DNA of 64,000 nt from Thalassospira tepidiphila MCCC 1A03514 (lineage in GTDB: Bacteria; Pseudomonadota; Alphaproteobacteria; Rhodospirillales; Thalassospiraceae), in the NCBI RefSeq assembly GCF_001662875.1, contig NZ_JPVZ01000001.1, forward strand, positions 558,001 through 622,000. The letters run 5' to 3'. How positions within the stretch are numbered: position 1 is the first letter of the stretch; each line of letters opens with the position of its first letter. Both the position numbers and the translations under genes were made by a program. The notes below the pieces were generated by a model. That model was not told where the DNA came from. It saw only the letters and a program-made list of their open reading frames with translations, and did no database searches. This document shows, in pieces, positions 50,829 to 61,302 of the stretch.

Positions 50829-53516
50829 ATGTCCATTTGTGGCAAAGACAACCTGAAAACGCGCCGCACGCTGAAAGTCGGGGACAAGTCCGTCGACTAT
50901 TACAGCCTCAAAGTTGCTTCCGAGAAATTCGGCGACGTTTCAAAACTTCCCTTCACGCTGAAAGTCGTTCTTGAGAACCTTCTGCGTTACGAAGACGATT
51001 TCACCGTTAAAACCGACGATGTCAAAGCTGTTGTTGACTGGCTCAAAGAGCGCAAAAGCAGCCACGAAATCAACTATCGTCCGGCCCGCGTTCTGATGCA
51101 GGACTTCACCGGCGTTCCCGCCGTTGTTGACCTTGCCGCGATGCGCGATGCTGTGGTGAAGATGGGCGGCGACGCCCAGAAGGTGAACCCGCTTTCACCG
51201 GTTGACCTCGTCATTGACCACTCGGTCATGATCGACTTCTTCGGCACCGACGACGCACTCGACAAGAACATGGAAGTCGAGTTCGAACGTAACGGTGAAC
51301 GTTACGAGTTCCTGCGTTGGGGCCAGAACGCGTTTAACAACTTCCGCATTGTTCCGCCGGGGGCTGGTATCTGCCACCAGGTCAACGTCGAACATCTTGC
51401 AAAGGTCGTCTGGACCGGCAAGGACGAAGACGGCAAAACCGTTGCCTATCCGGACACGCTGGTCGGTACCGACTCTCACACCACCATGGTGAACGGTCTT
51501 GCTGTTCTCGGTTGGGGTGTTGGCGGTCTGGAAGCCGAAGCAGCAATGCTTGGTCAGCCGATCTCGATGCTGATCCCGGAAGTTGTCGGCTTCAAGCTGA
51601 CCGGTTCCATGAAAGAAGGCATTACCGCAACTGACCTTGTTCTGCGCGTCGTTCAGATGCTGCGTGAAAAAGGCGTTGTTGGCAAATTCGTCGAATTCTA
51701 TGGCGATGCGCTTGACCACATGAGCCTTCCGGATCGTGCGACCATCGGTAACATGGCACCGGAATATGGTGCGACCTGTGGCTTCTTCCCGATCGATGAC
51801 GAAACGCTCAACTACATGCGTTCGACCGGCCGTGACGAAGACCAGATTGCACTGGTCGAAGCATATGCCAAAGAACAGGGCATGTGGCGTGACCCGGCAC
51901 ATGAAGCCGAATACACCGCAACGCTTGAACTTGACATCTCGACCGTCGAGCCGGCCCTTTCGGGTCCGAAGCGTCCGCAGGACCGTGTTCTGCTGAAAGA
52001 TGCCGTTTCGAGCTTCACCAAGACCTTTGCCGACATGGCACCGGGTGTTGATGCGGATCGTTCTGTTCCAGTTTCGAATGAAAACTTCGAAATGAAGGAC
52101 GGTAACGTCGTCATCGCCGCCATCACCTCTTGCACCAATACCTCGAACCCGAGCGTTTTGATCGCAGCAGGTCTTCTGGCGAAAAAAGCTGTCGAACTCG
52201 GCCTTCAGAGCAAGCCGTGGGTGAAAACCTCGCTTGCACCGGGTTCGCTGGTTGTTGCCGACTACCTCGAAAAAGCAGGCCTTCAGGATTACCTGGATCA
52301 GCTTGGCTTTAACGTGGCCGGTTTCGGTTGCACCACGTGTATCGGTAACTCCGGTCCGCTGGCGGCACCGATTATCGACGCGATCGATGGTAACGACATG
52401 CTCGTCACCGCCGTTCTGTCGGGTAACCGTAACTTCGAAGGCCGTATTAGCCCGCAGGTCAAGGCAAACTACCTTGCCTCCCCGCCGCTGGTTGTTGCCT
52501 ATGCGCTTGCCGGTAACCTGAAGATCGATCTGAACAAAGATCCGATTGGCAAGGACAAGAACGGTAAAGACGTCTTCATGAAAGACATCTGGCCGACCAA
52601 CAAAGAGATCGCTGACACCATCGCGTCCTCGATCTCGGCGTCCATGTACAAAGATCGTTACGACAACATCTTTGCCGGTCCGAAACCGTGGCAGGAAATC
52701 GAAGTCACCGAAGGCGAGACCTTCGCGTGGGATGGCAAGTCCACCTACGTTCAGAACCCGCCTTACTTCGTCGACATGGCGAAAGAGCCGGGTGACTTCT
52801 CTGAAGTTCATGGCGCACGTCCGCTCCTGATCCTGGGTGACTCTGTCACCACCGACCACATTTCCCCGGCCGGTTCGATCAAGGAAGAAAGTCCGGCAGG
52901 TGAATACCTCAAGGCGCACGGCGTTGCTGTTCGTGACTTCAACTCCTATGGCGCACGTCGTGGTAACCACGAAGTCATGATGCGCGGTACCTTTGCCAAC
53001 ATTCGTATCCGTAACGAAATGGCACCGGGCACCGAAGGTGGTGTTTCGGTTCATTATCCGTCGGGCGAACAGGGCTGGGTCTATGACGTTGCAATGCGTT
53101 ATCAGGCCGAAGGCACCCCGCTGGTTGTCATCGCTGGTAAGGAATACGGCACCGGTTCTTCGCGTGACTGGGCAGCCAAAGGCACCAACCTGCTTGGCGT
53201 CAAAGCTGTGATCGCGGAAAGCTTCGAGCGTATCCACCGTACCAACCTGGTCTGCATGGGCGTTCTGCCGTTGCAGTTCAAGAACGGCGAAGGTCGTGCG
53301 ACCTACAAGCTGGACGGTTCGGAAACCTTTGATGTCCTTGGCATCGGTGATGGCATCAACCCGCTTCAGGACGTCACGGTTCGCATCACGCGCAAAGATG
53401 GCAGCACCGAGGAAATCGTTGTTACCTGCCGTATCGATACCGAGAACGAAGTTCTCTACTACCAGAACGGCGGCATCCTGCAGTTCGTTCTGCGTAACAT
53501 GATGAAAGCTGCCTGA
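50829..53516 (+). CDS. acnA: aconitate hydratase A
   Basis: TCA-cycle enzyme of 895 aa converting citrate to isocitrate through a [4Fe-4S] cluster. Cluster cysteines are in [12 protein letters not shown] and [14 protein letters not shown]. Further AcnA/IRP-type blocks are [23 protein letters not shown] and the C-terminal [34 protein letters not shown]. Length is normal. Start has a strong GAGGAGG site upstream. Codon use is clearly biased (Arg CGT, Gly GGT, Val GTT), unlike the neighbours, as expected for a highly expressed gene. Two palindromes lie in the leader and a strong terminator follows. Being of the IRP type, it may also bind mRNA when it loses its cluster; that is family knowledge, not seen here. 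Confidence 0.97.
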   Translation: MSICGKDNLKTRRTLKVGDKSVDYYSLKVASEKFGDVSKLPFTLKVVLENLLRYEDDFTVKTDDVKAVVDWLKERKSSHEINYRPARVLMQDFTGVPAVVDLAAMRDAVVKMGGDAQKVNPLSPVDLVIDHSVMIDFFGTDDALDKNMEVEFERNGERYEFLRWGQNAFNNFRIVPPGAGICHQVNVEHLAKVVWTGKDEDGKTVAYPDTLVGTDSHTTMVNGLAVLGWGVGGLEAEAAMLGQPISMLIPEVVGFKLTGSMKEGITATDLVLRVVQMLREKGVVGKFVEFYGDALDHMSLPDRATIGNMAPEYGATCGFFPIDDETLNYMRSTGRDEDQIALVEAYAKEQGMWRDPAHEAEYTATLELDISTVEPALSGPKRPQDRVLLKDAVSSFTKTFADMAPGVDADRSVPVSNENFEMKDGNVVIAAITSCTNTSNPSVLIAAGLLAKKAVELGLQSKPWVKTSLAPGSLVVADYLEKAGLQDYLDQLGFNVAGFGCTTCIGNSGPLAAPIIDAIDGNDMLVTAVLSGNRNFEGRISPQVKANYLASPPLVVAYALAGNLKIDLNKDPIGKDKNGKDVFMKDIWPTNKEIADTIASSISASMYKDRYDNIFAGPKPWQEIEVTEGETFAWDGKSTYVQNPPYFVDMAKEPGDFSEVHGARPLLILGDSVTTDHISPAGSIKEESPAGEYLKAHGVAVRDFNSYGARRGNHEVMMRGTFANIRIRNEMAPGTEGGVSVHYPSGEQGWVYDVAMRYQAEGTPLVVIAGKEYGTGSSRDWAAKGTNLLGVKAVIAESFERIHRTNLVCMGVLPLQFKNGEGRATYKLDGSETFDVLGIGDGINPLQDVTVRITRKDGSTEEIVVTCRIDTENEVLYYQNGGILQFVLRNMMKAA

Positions 53517-53547
53517 TTTCAATCTGAAATCTTTGGCTTACACATTG

Positions 53548-53585
53548 ACACCCCACCGGTTTTCCGGTGGGGTGTTCTTGTTTGT
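53548..53585 (+). terminator. terminator of acnA
   Basis: Perfect 12-bp stem ACACCCCACCGG (53548-53559) / CCGGTGGGGTGT (53564-53575), TTTT loop, followed by TCTTGTTTGT. It lies 31 bp after the stop codon. Confidence 0.92.
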
Positions 53586-53732
53586 AACGAATTTTACTGG
53601 GCGACGTTCAATTGAACGCTACTGACTTGATCCAGAACAATTCTCAAGTACGCCGAACCTGCTAGGAATGGCGCCTTCGTCTCACCCTTAAGAATAAAAC
53701 CGAAAAAGATCAGTCGAACAGAGCAAACGCGC

Positions 53733-56279
53733 ATGATACGCCCCACATCCTCCGATGGACGCCCGTTTGGTCTGACGGTCGGCACACTTTCCCCCGGAAC
53801 AGTTTTAAGCTGTACACCGCAAACGTCCCTCGGCGACGCCACGGCCAAAATGCGCAAGGCCAACAGCAGCTCCGTCATTATTGTGGTGGACAACAAGCCT
53901 GTGGGAATTCTGACCGAACACGATTTGCTATCGTTGCCACCGTCAACCTCGGCCGCCCTTTCTGAACCGGTTTCAACGCGTATGTCCCAACCGGTACATA
54001 CAATTTCGGTCCATGCCACCCCGCAATCGGCAATCGTGCGCATGCGCGATCGTGGCGTGCGCCATCTTGTCACCATTGATGCGGATGGCTGCCTTGTAGG
54101 GATCATCAGTCAGACCGACCTCATCCGTCATGTCGGTGACAAAAAGCCGTTCATTGCCAACGATGTTGCCGATGCGGTTCGCCAATCCACCGTGTTTGCC
54201 CACAAGGACATTCGGGTCTGGGAACTGCGTCAGCGCATGCATTCCGAAAAATGCGACAGCGCGATCATTTCCGGTTTCCCGAACGACCAACCGGCAGAAC
54301 TGCAAACCGGCATTATCACCGAACGTGATATCTTGCGCCATCTGGCAGAAGAACATGAAAACTTGACTGCAGGTGACATCGCCACCCGCCCGGTAACCTT
54401 CATTCGTCAGGACATGAACCTTGATGACGCGCGCAGAATGATGATGCGCGACAATTTCCGTCATCTTGTGGTTCATAACCACAACGGCGAAACCATCGGG
54501 GTTTTGTCCTTTGCCGATCTGCTTGAATTTATCGAGCAGGATTACCTGATCCATCTAAGCAGTCTGGCCGAAGACAGTGGCAGCGAAATTAGCAAGGCAC
54601 GCCAATCCCTGGCCCTTGCCAACAAGCTGATCGAAAATTCCCCGGACTGTGTGATGATCTGCAATGCGCAGTCCGAGATCGAGGCCGTCAATCCGGCCTT
54701 CACGCGCGTCACCGGCTATCAGGCCGAAGAAGTGATCGGCAAGACACCGGCGATTTTGAAGTCGGGACGCCAGAACAAGGCTTTCTATGCCAAGCTCTGG
54801 GCGGATTTAGCGCGCACGGGAAAATGGGAAGGCGAAATCTGGAACCGACGCAAGTCGGGCGAGATTTATGCCGAATGGCTTTCGATCATGGCGGTCCGCG
54901 ATGGCGAAGGCACAATCACCCACTATGCTTCGATCTTCACCGACATCAGCGGGCGTGAAAAAAACCGCGAAGATGTCCTGCGGATTGCCTTTACCGATGA
55001 GTTGACCGGCATGCCAAACCGCCGCCGGTTTTCGGAGCTTTTGTCGCTTCATATCGGTCGCGCCCGCCGGGTCGGACGCCCGCTGACGGTTGCCATGCTC
55101 GATATCGACAACTTCCAGCGCGTCAACAATGCCCTTGGTCATAATATCGGGGACGATGTGCTGGTCGAAGTATCACGCCGCATCAGCCGTGAACTTGGTC
55201 AGGATGCTGTCATCGCCCGTATCGGTGCTGACGAATTCGCCGCTATCCTGCCAAATGTGAACACCGAACAGGAAGCCGTCGGGATCGCAGAAAGTCTTCT
55301 GATGCGCCTTGGCGAAGCCCATCTGACCCGAAAGGGGGAAGACGTCTATCTTTCGGCCAGTATTGGCATTGCGTCCTTCCCCGAAGATGCCAATGACACC
55401 AGCAACATCATTCGCTGTGCCGAACTGGCAATGGTTCAGGCCAAGGAACAGGGACGCAACCGGGTAGGGCTTTATAGCGTCAATCTGCACAGTCAAAAGG
55501 GGGCGGATCTTGCCCTTGAAACCGCCTTGCGCCGCGCGATCGACAATGAGGAACTCCATCTTGTCTATCAGCCGCAATTTGATGCGAAAACCGGCGAAAT
55601 TGCGGGGGTCGAGGCATTGCTGCGCTGGACGATGGCCGATGGCAAAACCATTCCGCCCTCGACCTTCGTCCCGATTGCCGAGGAAATGGGTGTAATCGGC
55701 GAATTGGGCCGCTGGGTCATCCGCACCGCCTGCAAGCAACTGGTCGCCTGGCGTCAGGAAGGCTTACATAACCTGCGCCTTGCGGTGAATGTGTCAGTTC
55801 AGCAGTTCTATGGATCGATGGATTTTGCCGAACAGCTTCGCGCCATCATCGTTGACAAGGGGGTGGCTGCCGACCGGTTGGAAATCGAAGTCACCGAAAG
55901 CCTGTTCATGCGCAATATCGACGATATGCGGAGCAAATTACAGCGCCTGCGTGATCTTGGCGTGCGCATCGCGCTTGATGATTTCGGGACCGGCTTTTCA
56001 AGCCTGAGTTATCTGCGCACATTGCCCTTTGATGTGATCAAACTTGATCGCAGTTTTGTCTGGGACATTGAAGACGGCCCGGATGGTGAAACCTTGCCAA
56101 TTACGATCATCAACATGGCGCGCAACCTTGGTAAAACCTGCGTTGCCGAAGGCGTCGAAAACCAGCATCAGCTGGACGTTCTGCGCAAGGCCGGATGTGA
56201 CCTGATCCAGGGGTATCTGCTGGGTCAACCGATGAGCGCAGAATCTGTTTCCAAGCTTGCCAAGGAAAACGCCCTGTAA
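53733..56279 (+). CDS. CBS-PAS-GGDEF-EAL protein with altered GGDEF motif
   Basis: Cytoplasmic signalling protein of 848 aa with no membrane segments. Residues about 20-270 hold four CBS motifs (two Bateman modules; GILTEHDLL, GIISQTDLI, GIITERDIL, GVLSFADLL), which usually bind adenine nucleotides. Then follow PAS (about 295-410), GGDEF (420-580) and EAL (590-845). The GGDEF motif reads GADEF at 498-502, so cyclase activity is doubtful and the domain may act as a GTP sensor. The EAL domain keeps EALLRW and DDFGTGFSSLSYLRTLPFD, so c-di-GMP hydrolysis is likely. It may link cell energy state to c-di-GMP. The ribosome binding site is weak. Confidence 0.9.
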   Translation: MIRPTSSDGRPFGLTVGTLSPGTVLSCTPQTSLGDATAKMRKANSSSVIIVVDNKPVGILTEHDLLSLPPSTSAALSEPVSTRMSQPVHTISVHATPQSAIVRMRDRGVRHLVTIDADGCLVGIISQTDLIRHVGDKKPFIANDVADAVRQSTVFAHKDIRVWELRQRMHSEKCDSAIISGFPNDQPAELQTGIITERDILRHLAEEHENLTAGDIATRPVTFIRQDMNLDDARRMMMRDNFRHLVVHNHNGETIGVLSFADLLEFIEQDYLIHLSSLAEDSGSEISKARQSLALANKLIENSPDCVMICNAQSEIEAVNPAFTRVTGYQAEEVIGKTPAILKSGRQNKAFYAKLWADLARTGKWEGEIWNRRKSGEIYAEWLSIMAVRDGEGTITHYASIFTDISGREKNREDVLRIAFTDELTGMPNRRRFSELLSLHIGRARRVGRPLTVAMLDIDNFQRVNNALGHNIGDDVLVEVSRRISRELGQDAVIARIGADEFAAILPNVNTEQEAVGIAESLLMRLGEAHLTRKGEDVYLSASIGIASFPEDANDTSNIIRCAELAMVQAKEQGRNRVGLYSVNLHSQKGADLALETALRRAIDNEELHLVYQPQFDAKTGEIAGVEALLRWTMADGKTIPPSTFVPIAEEMGVIGELGRWVIRTACKQLVAWRQEGLHNLRLAVNVSVQQFYGSMDFAEQLRAIIVDKGVAADRLEIEVTESLFMRNIDDMRSKLQRLRDLGVRIALDDFGTGFSSLSYLRTLPFDVIKLDRSFVWDIEDGPDGETLPITIINMARNLGKTCVAEGVENQHQLDVLRKAGCDLIQGYLLGQPMSAESVSKLAKENAL

Positions 56280-56302
56280 AATAAGCGCAATTTCCAAACG
56301 AC

Positions 56303-56332
56303 AAAAAAGGGCGGGGAAATTCCCCGCCCTTT
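56303..56332. terminator. bidirectional terminator between EAL protein and sodium symporter genes
   Basis: Stem AAAGGGCGGGGA (56306-56317) / TTCCCCGCCCTTT (56320-56332) in the gap between convergent genes. Six T follow on the minus strand (56303-56308), so it terminates best for the symporter, and the plus strand ends in CCCTTT. Confidence 0.8.
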
Positions 56333-56358
56333 CGCATATGCCTATCAGCAAGCCTGAC

Positions 56359-57699
56359 TTAGAAAACGCCAAGACCTTTAAGCAGGATGAAGGCAATCGC
56401 CAGCGGTGCGACGAACTTGACGATCAAGCCCCACGCACCGATCCATACCGGTACAATTCCGTTATGTGCTGAGATTTCTTCCTGGGCCTTGCCCCAAACG
56501 ATCCAGCCCACAAACAACGAAATCAACAAGCCGCCAATCGGCAACAGCAGGCTTGAGCTGACGAAGTCCATCAGGTCAAAGAAGTTCTTGCCCCACAGGA
56601 TTTCGACATCGGCCATAACCCCCATCGAAAGCGACGACGGAATGCCAAGCAGGAAGATCACGAAACCAAGAACCACTGCCGCCGTTTTGCGATTGATCCC
56701 ACGATCGTCGACGAAATAGGCAACAACCACTTCAAGGATCGAAACAGCAGAGGTCAAAGCCGCAATCGCCAACAGCAGGAAGAACAGGAAGGCAAAGAAC
56801 GAACCAAACGGCATCTGGGCGAACACAGCTGGCAGCGTGATAAAGGTAAGGCCCGGACCGGCACTCGGATCAAAGCCGAAGGCAAACACCGCCGGAAGAA
56901 CCAGAAGACCAGCCAGAACAGCAACAGCCGAGTCCAGCAGGGTGACCCAACCGGCAGAGCCCGGAAGGTTTTCTTTCTTCGCAAGGTAAGAGCCATAAGT
57001 GATCATTGCCCCCATCCCCAGCGACAACGAGAAGAAGGCCTGCGACAGCGCATCAGAAACCGTTGCCCAGGTCACTTTCGAAAAGTCCGGCGACAGCAGG
57101 AAGGCCACACCTTCCATGCCCCCCGGAAGCGTAACCGAACGCACGATCAGAACGATCAAAAGCGCAAACAGTGCGGGCATCAGGATTTTCGATGCACGCT
57201 CGATACCGGCACCAACACCGGAAAGCACGACAAAAATGGTCAGTGCCATGAAGATCGCGTGGAAAATCAACGGCGAGGTCGTATCACTGATGAAGCTGCC
57301 AAAGATATCGCCAAGGGCTGCCGGATCTTCGATCGAAAGCGCCCCGGTGACGGCCTTGATCATGTAGGACAGCGTCCAGCCGGCAACGACTGAATAAAAC
57401 GACAAAATCATGAAGGCGGCCGCAACGCCAAACAAACCAACGATCGGCCAAAGCCCACCTTTAAGTTTGGCAAATGCGCCAATCGCGTTCTTTTCCGACA
57501 TACGGCCGATCACAAATTCGGCCAGCATCACCGAAATACCGATGGTAAAGACCAGCGCAAGATAGATCACCAAGAATGCGCCACCGCCATTCTCGCCAGC
57601 CATATACGGGAACTTCCAGATGTTCCCCAGTCCAACAGCCGACCCGGCGGCCGCCAGAATAAATCCAAGGCGTGAGCCCCAGTGTTCGCGTTTCATCAT
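56359..57699 (-). CDS. neurotransmitter:sodium symporter family protein
   Basis: Inner-membrane secondary transporter of 446 aa with about eleven or twelve helices. The helix-1 motif GFILAAAGSAVGLGNIWKFPYMAGENGGGAFLVIY is diagnostic of the SNF/NSS family and contains the unwound sodium and substrate site. NSS proteins of bacteria take up amino acids such as tryptophan, tyrosine or leucine with Na+; the substrate here is unknown. The Mrp antiporter in the same window would sustain the sodium gradient. The start is one of the two adjacent ATGs at 57696-57699 with GAGG 11 nt upstream; 25 further codons lack family sequence. Confidence 0.9.
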   Translation of the reverse strand: MMKREHWGSRLGFILAAAGSAVGLGNIWKFPYMAGENGGGAFLVIYLALVFTIGISVMLAEFVIGRMSEKNAIGAFAKLKGGLWPIVGLFGVAAAFMILSFYSVVAGWTLSYMIKAVTGALSIEDPAALGDIFGSFISDTTSPLIFHAIFMALTIFVVLSGVGAGIERASKILMPALFALLIVLIVRSVTLPGGMEGVAFLLSPDFSKVTWATVSDALSQAFFSLSLGMGAMITYGSYLAKKENLPGSAGWVTLLDSAVAVLAGLLVLPAVFAFGFDPSAGPGLTFITLPAVFAQMPFGSFFAFLFFLLLAIAALTSAVSILEVVVAYFVDDRGINRKTAAVVLGFVIFLLGIPSSLSMGVMADVEILWGKNFFDLMDFVSSSLLLPIGGLLISLFVGWIVWGKAQEEISAHNGIVPVWIGAWGLIVKFVAPLAIAFILLKGLGVF

Positions 57700-57966
57700 T
57701 CGCTTGCAAACCTCGTATTGGACCGATCTTGCCAGATTAAGCTCCCACCAGCAGATCAGTTCCGCATTTTTCATTTAACGCAAAGGTCGTTTGTTCCTTT
57801 GCAATGGACAGCTCCCTAGAACTGGTTCCGATTGGTCCGCAGCTCATAGCATCAATCTTTGGAAATCTCCTTTCAAAGATCCACGCAAACGCGCAAATAT
57901 CTTCCACTTTACACCTACTGCTGATTTCAAGGCCTTGTGATTGGTCGGTGATGGTAGTTTTCAGGC

Positions 57967-58731
57967 ATGATCAATGTCATGAAAAACCCTCGCCCCCTTT
58001 TAAGTGCGCTTGCACTGTTGCTCATGACCGTATCTTCACCCGCAAGGGCTGCTGAAAGTTCTTTGCCGCGCGCGGTCGTAGAACTTTACACATCCCAAGG
58101 ATGCAACTCCTGCCCGCCCGCCGATCAGGTTCTGCATGATCTGGCAGATCAGCATGATGATCTGCTGTTGCTGTCCTATCACGTTGATTACTGGAACTAC
58201 CTTGGTTGGGAAGATCCGTTCTCCGACGCCCGATATAGCGAACGTCAACGCGACTATGCCAATCGCATGCGCGAACGTTACGTCTATACCCCGCAGGTCA
58301 TCATCAATGGCGATCACGTGGTACGCGCCACCGCCAGACAACAGATCGAAACCACCAGCACCACGGTTGCCCCGTTACGCGATCTTGCAGATATCCATCT
58401 AGGCACCATTGATCACACGCTTCCGGCAAAGGGCACTGTTTCCTTGCACGGTGTTGGCAACCCAAACCCGGGGCAGATTTCGCAGATCTGGTTGATCGGC
58501 TTTGATCGCGAACATCAGCGCGATGTGCTTTCGGGCGAAAACGCCGGCAAACGACTGGTGAATGCCAATGTCGTGCGCGACATGATCAGCCTTGGCCAAT
58601 GGGATGGCAGCAGTCAGCAGAAAATCCCGTTTGCCATGAAAGCCGCCTATGACGGGGGGATCGCCGTCTTGATCCAGAACGGGCGTGGCGGCCCGATCAT
58701 CGGTGCATCCATGGTCCGTTTCGGCAACTGA
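57967..58731 (+). CDS. DUF1223 secreted thioredoxin-like protein
   Basis: Exported protein of 254 aa with an N-terminal signal peptide (MINVMKNPRPLLSALALLLMTVSSPARA). The conserved block VVELYTSQGCNSCPPADQVLHDL carries a C-x-x-C motif in a thioredoxin-like setting, followed by SYHVDYWNYLGWEDPFSD and QVIINGDHVVRAT, which define DUF1223. The fold suggests a redox or disulfide role in the periplasm; function is not established. An internal ATG four codons in (57979) is also possible. It precedes the ccm operon by 139 bp. Confidence 0.88.
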   Translation: MINVMKNPRPLLSALALLLMTVSSPARAAESSLPRAVVELYTSQGCNSCPPADQVLHDLADQHDDLLLLSYHVDYWNYLGWEDPFSDARYSERQRDYANRMRERYVYTPQVIINGDHVVRATARQQIETTSTTVAPLRDLADIHLGTIDHTLPAKGTVSLHGVGNPNPGQISQIWLIGFDREHQRDVLSGENAGKRLVNANVVRDMISLGQWDGSSQQKIPFAMKAAYDGGIAVLIQNGRGGPIIGASMVRFGN

Positions 58732-58870
58732 TTCCCTGTTTGATCGTGAGTTTGGATTGATTTGAAACAATGCCAACCAGTCGATTGTCGGTTATTGCAT
58801 GAATAATCGGCTGTAACGCGTTATATCATGACGTGTTACAGAATGAATTTCAGACAATCTAACGGGTTAT

Positions 58871-59584
58871 ATGGCTGATTTTAGCGGTTCTGATCTGACC
58901 TGCCTTCGCGGCGAAAGACTGGTATTTGGCGGCCTGTCCTTTTCGGCCAAGTCCGGTGATGCCGTGATGCTTCGTGGTCGAAATGGTGCCGGGAAATCAA
59001 GCCTTTTGCGCCTGATGGCAGGCCTTGTGGCACCGCGTTCTGGCGATCTTCGCTGGAACGGTGAAAACATCGCAGAGGATCGCACCGCCCATCACGCGCG
59101 CACCCATTATCTGGGCCATCAGGATGCGATCAAACCGGTTCTGACGGTACGCGACAATCTGCGTTTATGGGGCCAGTTGCGCGGCGTGCGTGATCTTGAA
59201 CCTGCAATTGACCGGGCGTTAACAGCCCTTCAAATCCATCATCTGGCACGGGTCACCGGTCGATACCTTTCAAGCGGCCAGAAACGGCGCACCGCCCTTG
59301 CCCGCGTTCTGATCGGGCACAGCGATCTTTGGTTACTCGATGAACCAACCGTCGGGCTGGATCGCGAAAGCTGTGCCGAGCTGGCCCAACTGATCACCGA
59401 ATTTCGTGGCCGTGGTGGCATTGTCGTCTATTCAACCCATATCGATCTTGATGTCGAAAGCCCGACCATTCTCGATCTTGATGATTTTGCCATCCCGATG
59501 GTCGAATGGCTGGCCGAACAGGACGAACTCGAAGACATGGCCCCGACAAAGCGCGCAGCATCATCGCAGGAGGCCGCGCAATGA
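58871..59584 (+). CDS. ccmA: heme exporter ATP-binding protein CcmA
   Basis: ATPase of 237 aa of the CcmABCD complex, which releases holo-CcmE in cytochrome c maturation (system I). Walker A GRNGAGKSSLLRLMAG, signature LSSGQKRRTALARVL, and Walker B DLWLLDEPTVGLD are intact. The C-terminal ~25 residues are an acidic, Ala-rich tail. Its stop overlaps the ccmB start by four bases (ATGA). Confidence 0.93.
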   Translation: MADFSGSDLTCLRGERLVFGGLSFSAKSGDAVMLRGRNGAGKSSLLRLMAGLVAPRSGDLRWNGENIAEDRTAHHARTHYLGHQDAIKPVLTVRDNLRLWGQLRGVRDLEPAIDRALTALQIHHLARVTGRYLSSGQKRRTALARVLIGHSDLWLLDEPTVGLDRESCAELAQLITEFRGRGGIVVYSTHIDLDVESPTILDLDDFAIPMVEWLAEQDELEDMAPTKRAASSQEAAQ

Positions 59585-60246
59585 ACGGTTTTCTGGCCAT
59601 TCTGCAACGCGATCTGCGCTTGGCCCTGCGCCAGGGTGCGGATTCCGTGATGGTCGTGGCGTTCTTTATTGTTACCACCACGCTGTTCCCGTTCGGTGTC
59701 GGGCCGGAGGTCAATATTCTGGCACGTATCGCATCGGGAGTGATCTGGGTCTCGGCCCTGCTGGCAGCCATGCTGTCACTCGAACGCGTGTTTCAGGCCG
59801 ATTACGAAGACGGCACACTTGAACTTTTAACACTATCGCCGGTGTCACTCGAACTTCTGATCTTGGGCAAGGTGCTTGCCCATTGGCTGACGACCGGGCT
59901 TCCGTTGATCATTGCAGCACCGCTGATGGCCGTGATGCTCAATATGGATCAGGACGGTTTTGTCACTTTAATGATCGCCATGCTGCTTGGGACACCGGCA
60001 CTCAGCCTGATCGGGGCAATTGGCGCAGCACTCATACTTGGCGCGCGACGTGGCGGAGTTCTTGTATCACTTCTAGTTTTACCACTATATATTCCGGTAC
60101 TGATATTCGGGGCCGGTGCAGTTGAGGCCGCCCTGCTTGGAATTTCGGCGACCGCGCAATTACAGATCATGGCCGCCATCCTGCTTTTGACATTGGCAGC
60201 CGCACCCTTTGCCACCGCCCATGCCGTACGCCAGGCCATGGAATAG
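59581..60246 (+). CDS. ccmB: heme exporter protein CcmB
   Basis: Inner-membrane protein of 221 aa with six helices. MNGFLAILQRDLRLALRQGADSVMVVAFFIVTTTLFPFGVGPE is the usual N-terminus. The start overlaps the ccmA stop; the upstream open frame is not used. Membrane part of the CcmAB ABC complex. Confidence 0.93.
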   Translation: MNGFLAILQRDLRLALRQGADSVMVVAFFIVTTTLFPFGVGPEVNILARIASGVIWVSALLAAMLSLERVFQADYEDGTLELLTLSPVSLELLILGKVLAHWLTTGLPLIIAAPLMAVMLNMDQDGFVTLMIAMLLGTPALSLIGAIGAALILGARRGGVLVSLLVLPLYIPVLIFGAGAVEAALLGISATAQLQIMAAILLLTLAAAPFATAHAVRQAME

Positions 60247-60306
60247 AACAACTAGACGACGAGACGGGATGACCCTTTGCGGATTTCCGCACCAAGGATA
60301 AGAAAA

Positions 60307-61095
60307 ATGCATCGCTTTGCTAAACCAAGTGTGTTTTTGAAATTTACAGCCCCGATCCTGCCGTGGCTGTCGGCTCTGACCGTGATCCTGATCGCGGCCG
60401 GCCTTTATTTTTCCCTGATCGGATCGCCGGTTGATTACCAGCAAGGCCACACCGTGCGGATCATGTATATCCATGTTCCGGCCGCATGGATGGGCCTGTT
60501 TTGCTATGTCGGCATGGCGATTTGCGGCGCGATGAGCCTGATCTGGAAACACCCGTTGGCCGATATCTGCGCGCGCGCCACTGCACCGGTTGGCGCGACC
60601 TTTACCGCCCTTTGCCTGATTACCGGGTCGCTGTGGGGCGAACCGATGTGGGGCACCTGGTGGGTATGGGATGCGCGTCTGACATCGATGCTGATCCTGT
60701 TGTTCCTGTATCTCGGTTACATGGCGCTGGTGAATGCCTTTGACGATCCGGAACGCGGATCAAAGGCCGGATCGGCGCTGGCCCTGGTCGGGGCGGTCAA
60801 TGTGCCAATTGTCAAATTCTCGGTCGACTGGTGGAATACACTGCATCAGCCGGCCTCGATCGTGCGCATGGATGGCCCGGCCGTAGATCCAAGCATGCAA
60901 TTGCCGCTTGCCCTGATGATCCTTGGTTTCACCTGCTATTACTTCGTTGTTCTGATCTTGAGGGTCCGACTGGAACTGAACGAACGACGCATTCGCGCCC
61001 TGCATCTGTCAGGCATGTTTGAAGATCCCGAAACCCCGACATCGGCAAAGGAACAAGCCTATGAAGCGGGTCACAATGCGGGGGCCAAGCAATGA
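60307..61095 (+). CDS. ccmC: heme exporter protein CcmC
   Basis: Inner-membrane protein of 262 aa with six helices that hands heme to CcmE. The tryptophan-rich periplasmic motif is seen as GEPMWGTWWVWDARLTSMLILLFLYLGYMAL, with conserved histidines in IMYIHVPAAWMGL and in VDWWNTLHQPASI. ATG at 60307 chosen for GGATAAGA upstream and fit to the family; a TTG ten codons earlier is less likely. Overlaps ccmD by four bases. Confidence 0.94.
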   Translation: MHRFAKPSVFLKFTAPILPWLSALTVILIAAGLYFSLIGSPVDYQQGHTVRIMYIHVPAAWMGLFCYVGMAICGAMSLIWKHPLADICARATAPVGATFTALCLITGSLWGEPMWGTWWVWDARLTSMLILLFLYLGYMALVNAFDDPERGSKAGSALALVGAVNVPIVKFSVDWWNTLHQPASIVRMDGPAVDPSMQLPLALMILGFTCYYFVVLILRVRLELNERRIRALHLSGMFEDPETPTSAKEQAYEAGHNAGAKQ

Positions 61096-61289
61096 GTGAA
61101 TTCTTCTCAATGGGCGGCTATGGCGGCTATATCTGGGCAAGTTACGGCGTCACCGCCCTTGCCATGATTGTTTTGCTGATTGCAACGCTACGCGGCTTAC
61201 GCAGCAGCCGGATCGAACGCGAACAGCTTGAAGCGGTTTTGCAATCACGGCGCCCCCGCCGAACCAAAAAGACCCAACAGGCATCCTGA
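61092..61289 (+). CDS. ccmD: heme exporter protein CcmD
   Basis: Single-pass membrane protein of 65 aa. FFSMGGYGGYIWASYGVTALAMIVLLIATLRGL is the CcmD signature (G-x-Y-x-x-Y-V/I-W-x-x-Y before the helix), followed by a basic cytoplasmic tail. It overlaps ccmC by four bases. Confidence 0.92.
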   Translation: MSEFFSMGGYGGYIWASYGVTALAMIVLLIATLRGLRSSRIEREQLEAVLQSRRPRRTKKTQQAS

Positions 61290-61302
61290 ACGGAGAACGA
61301 CT

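Noticed and set aside
51195-53522. 775-codon open frame on the strand opposite acnA
   Set aside because: It mirrors acnA almost exactly, and its length follows from the strong codon bias of acnA, which removes stops from the reverse frame. No family sequence and no ribosome binding site.
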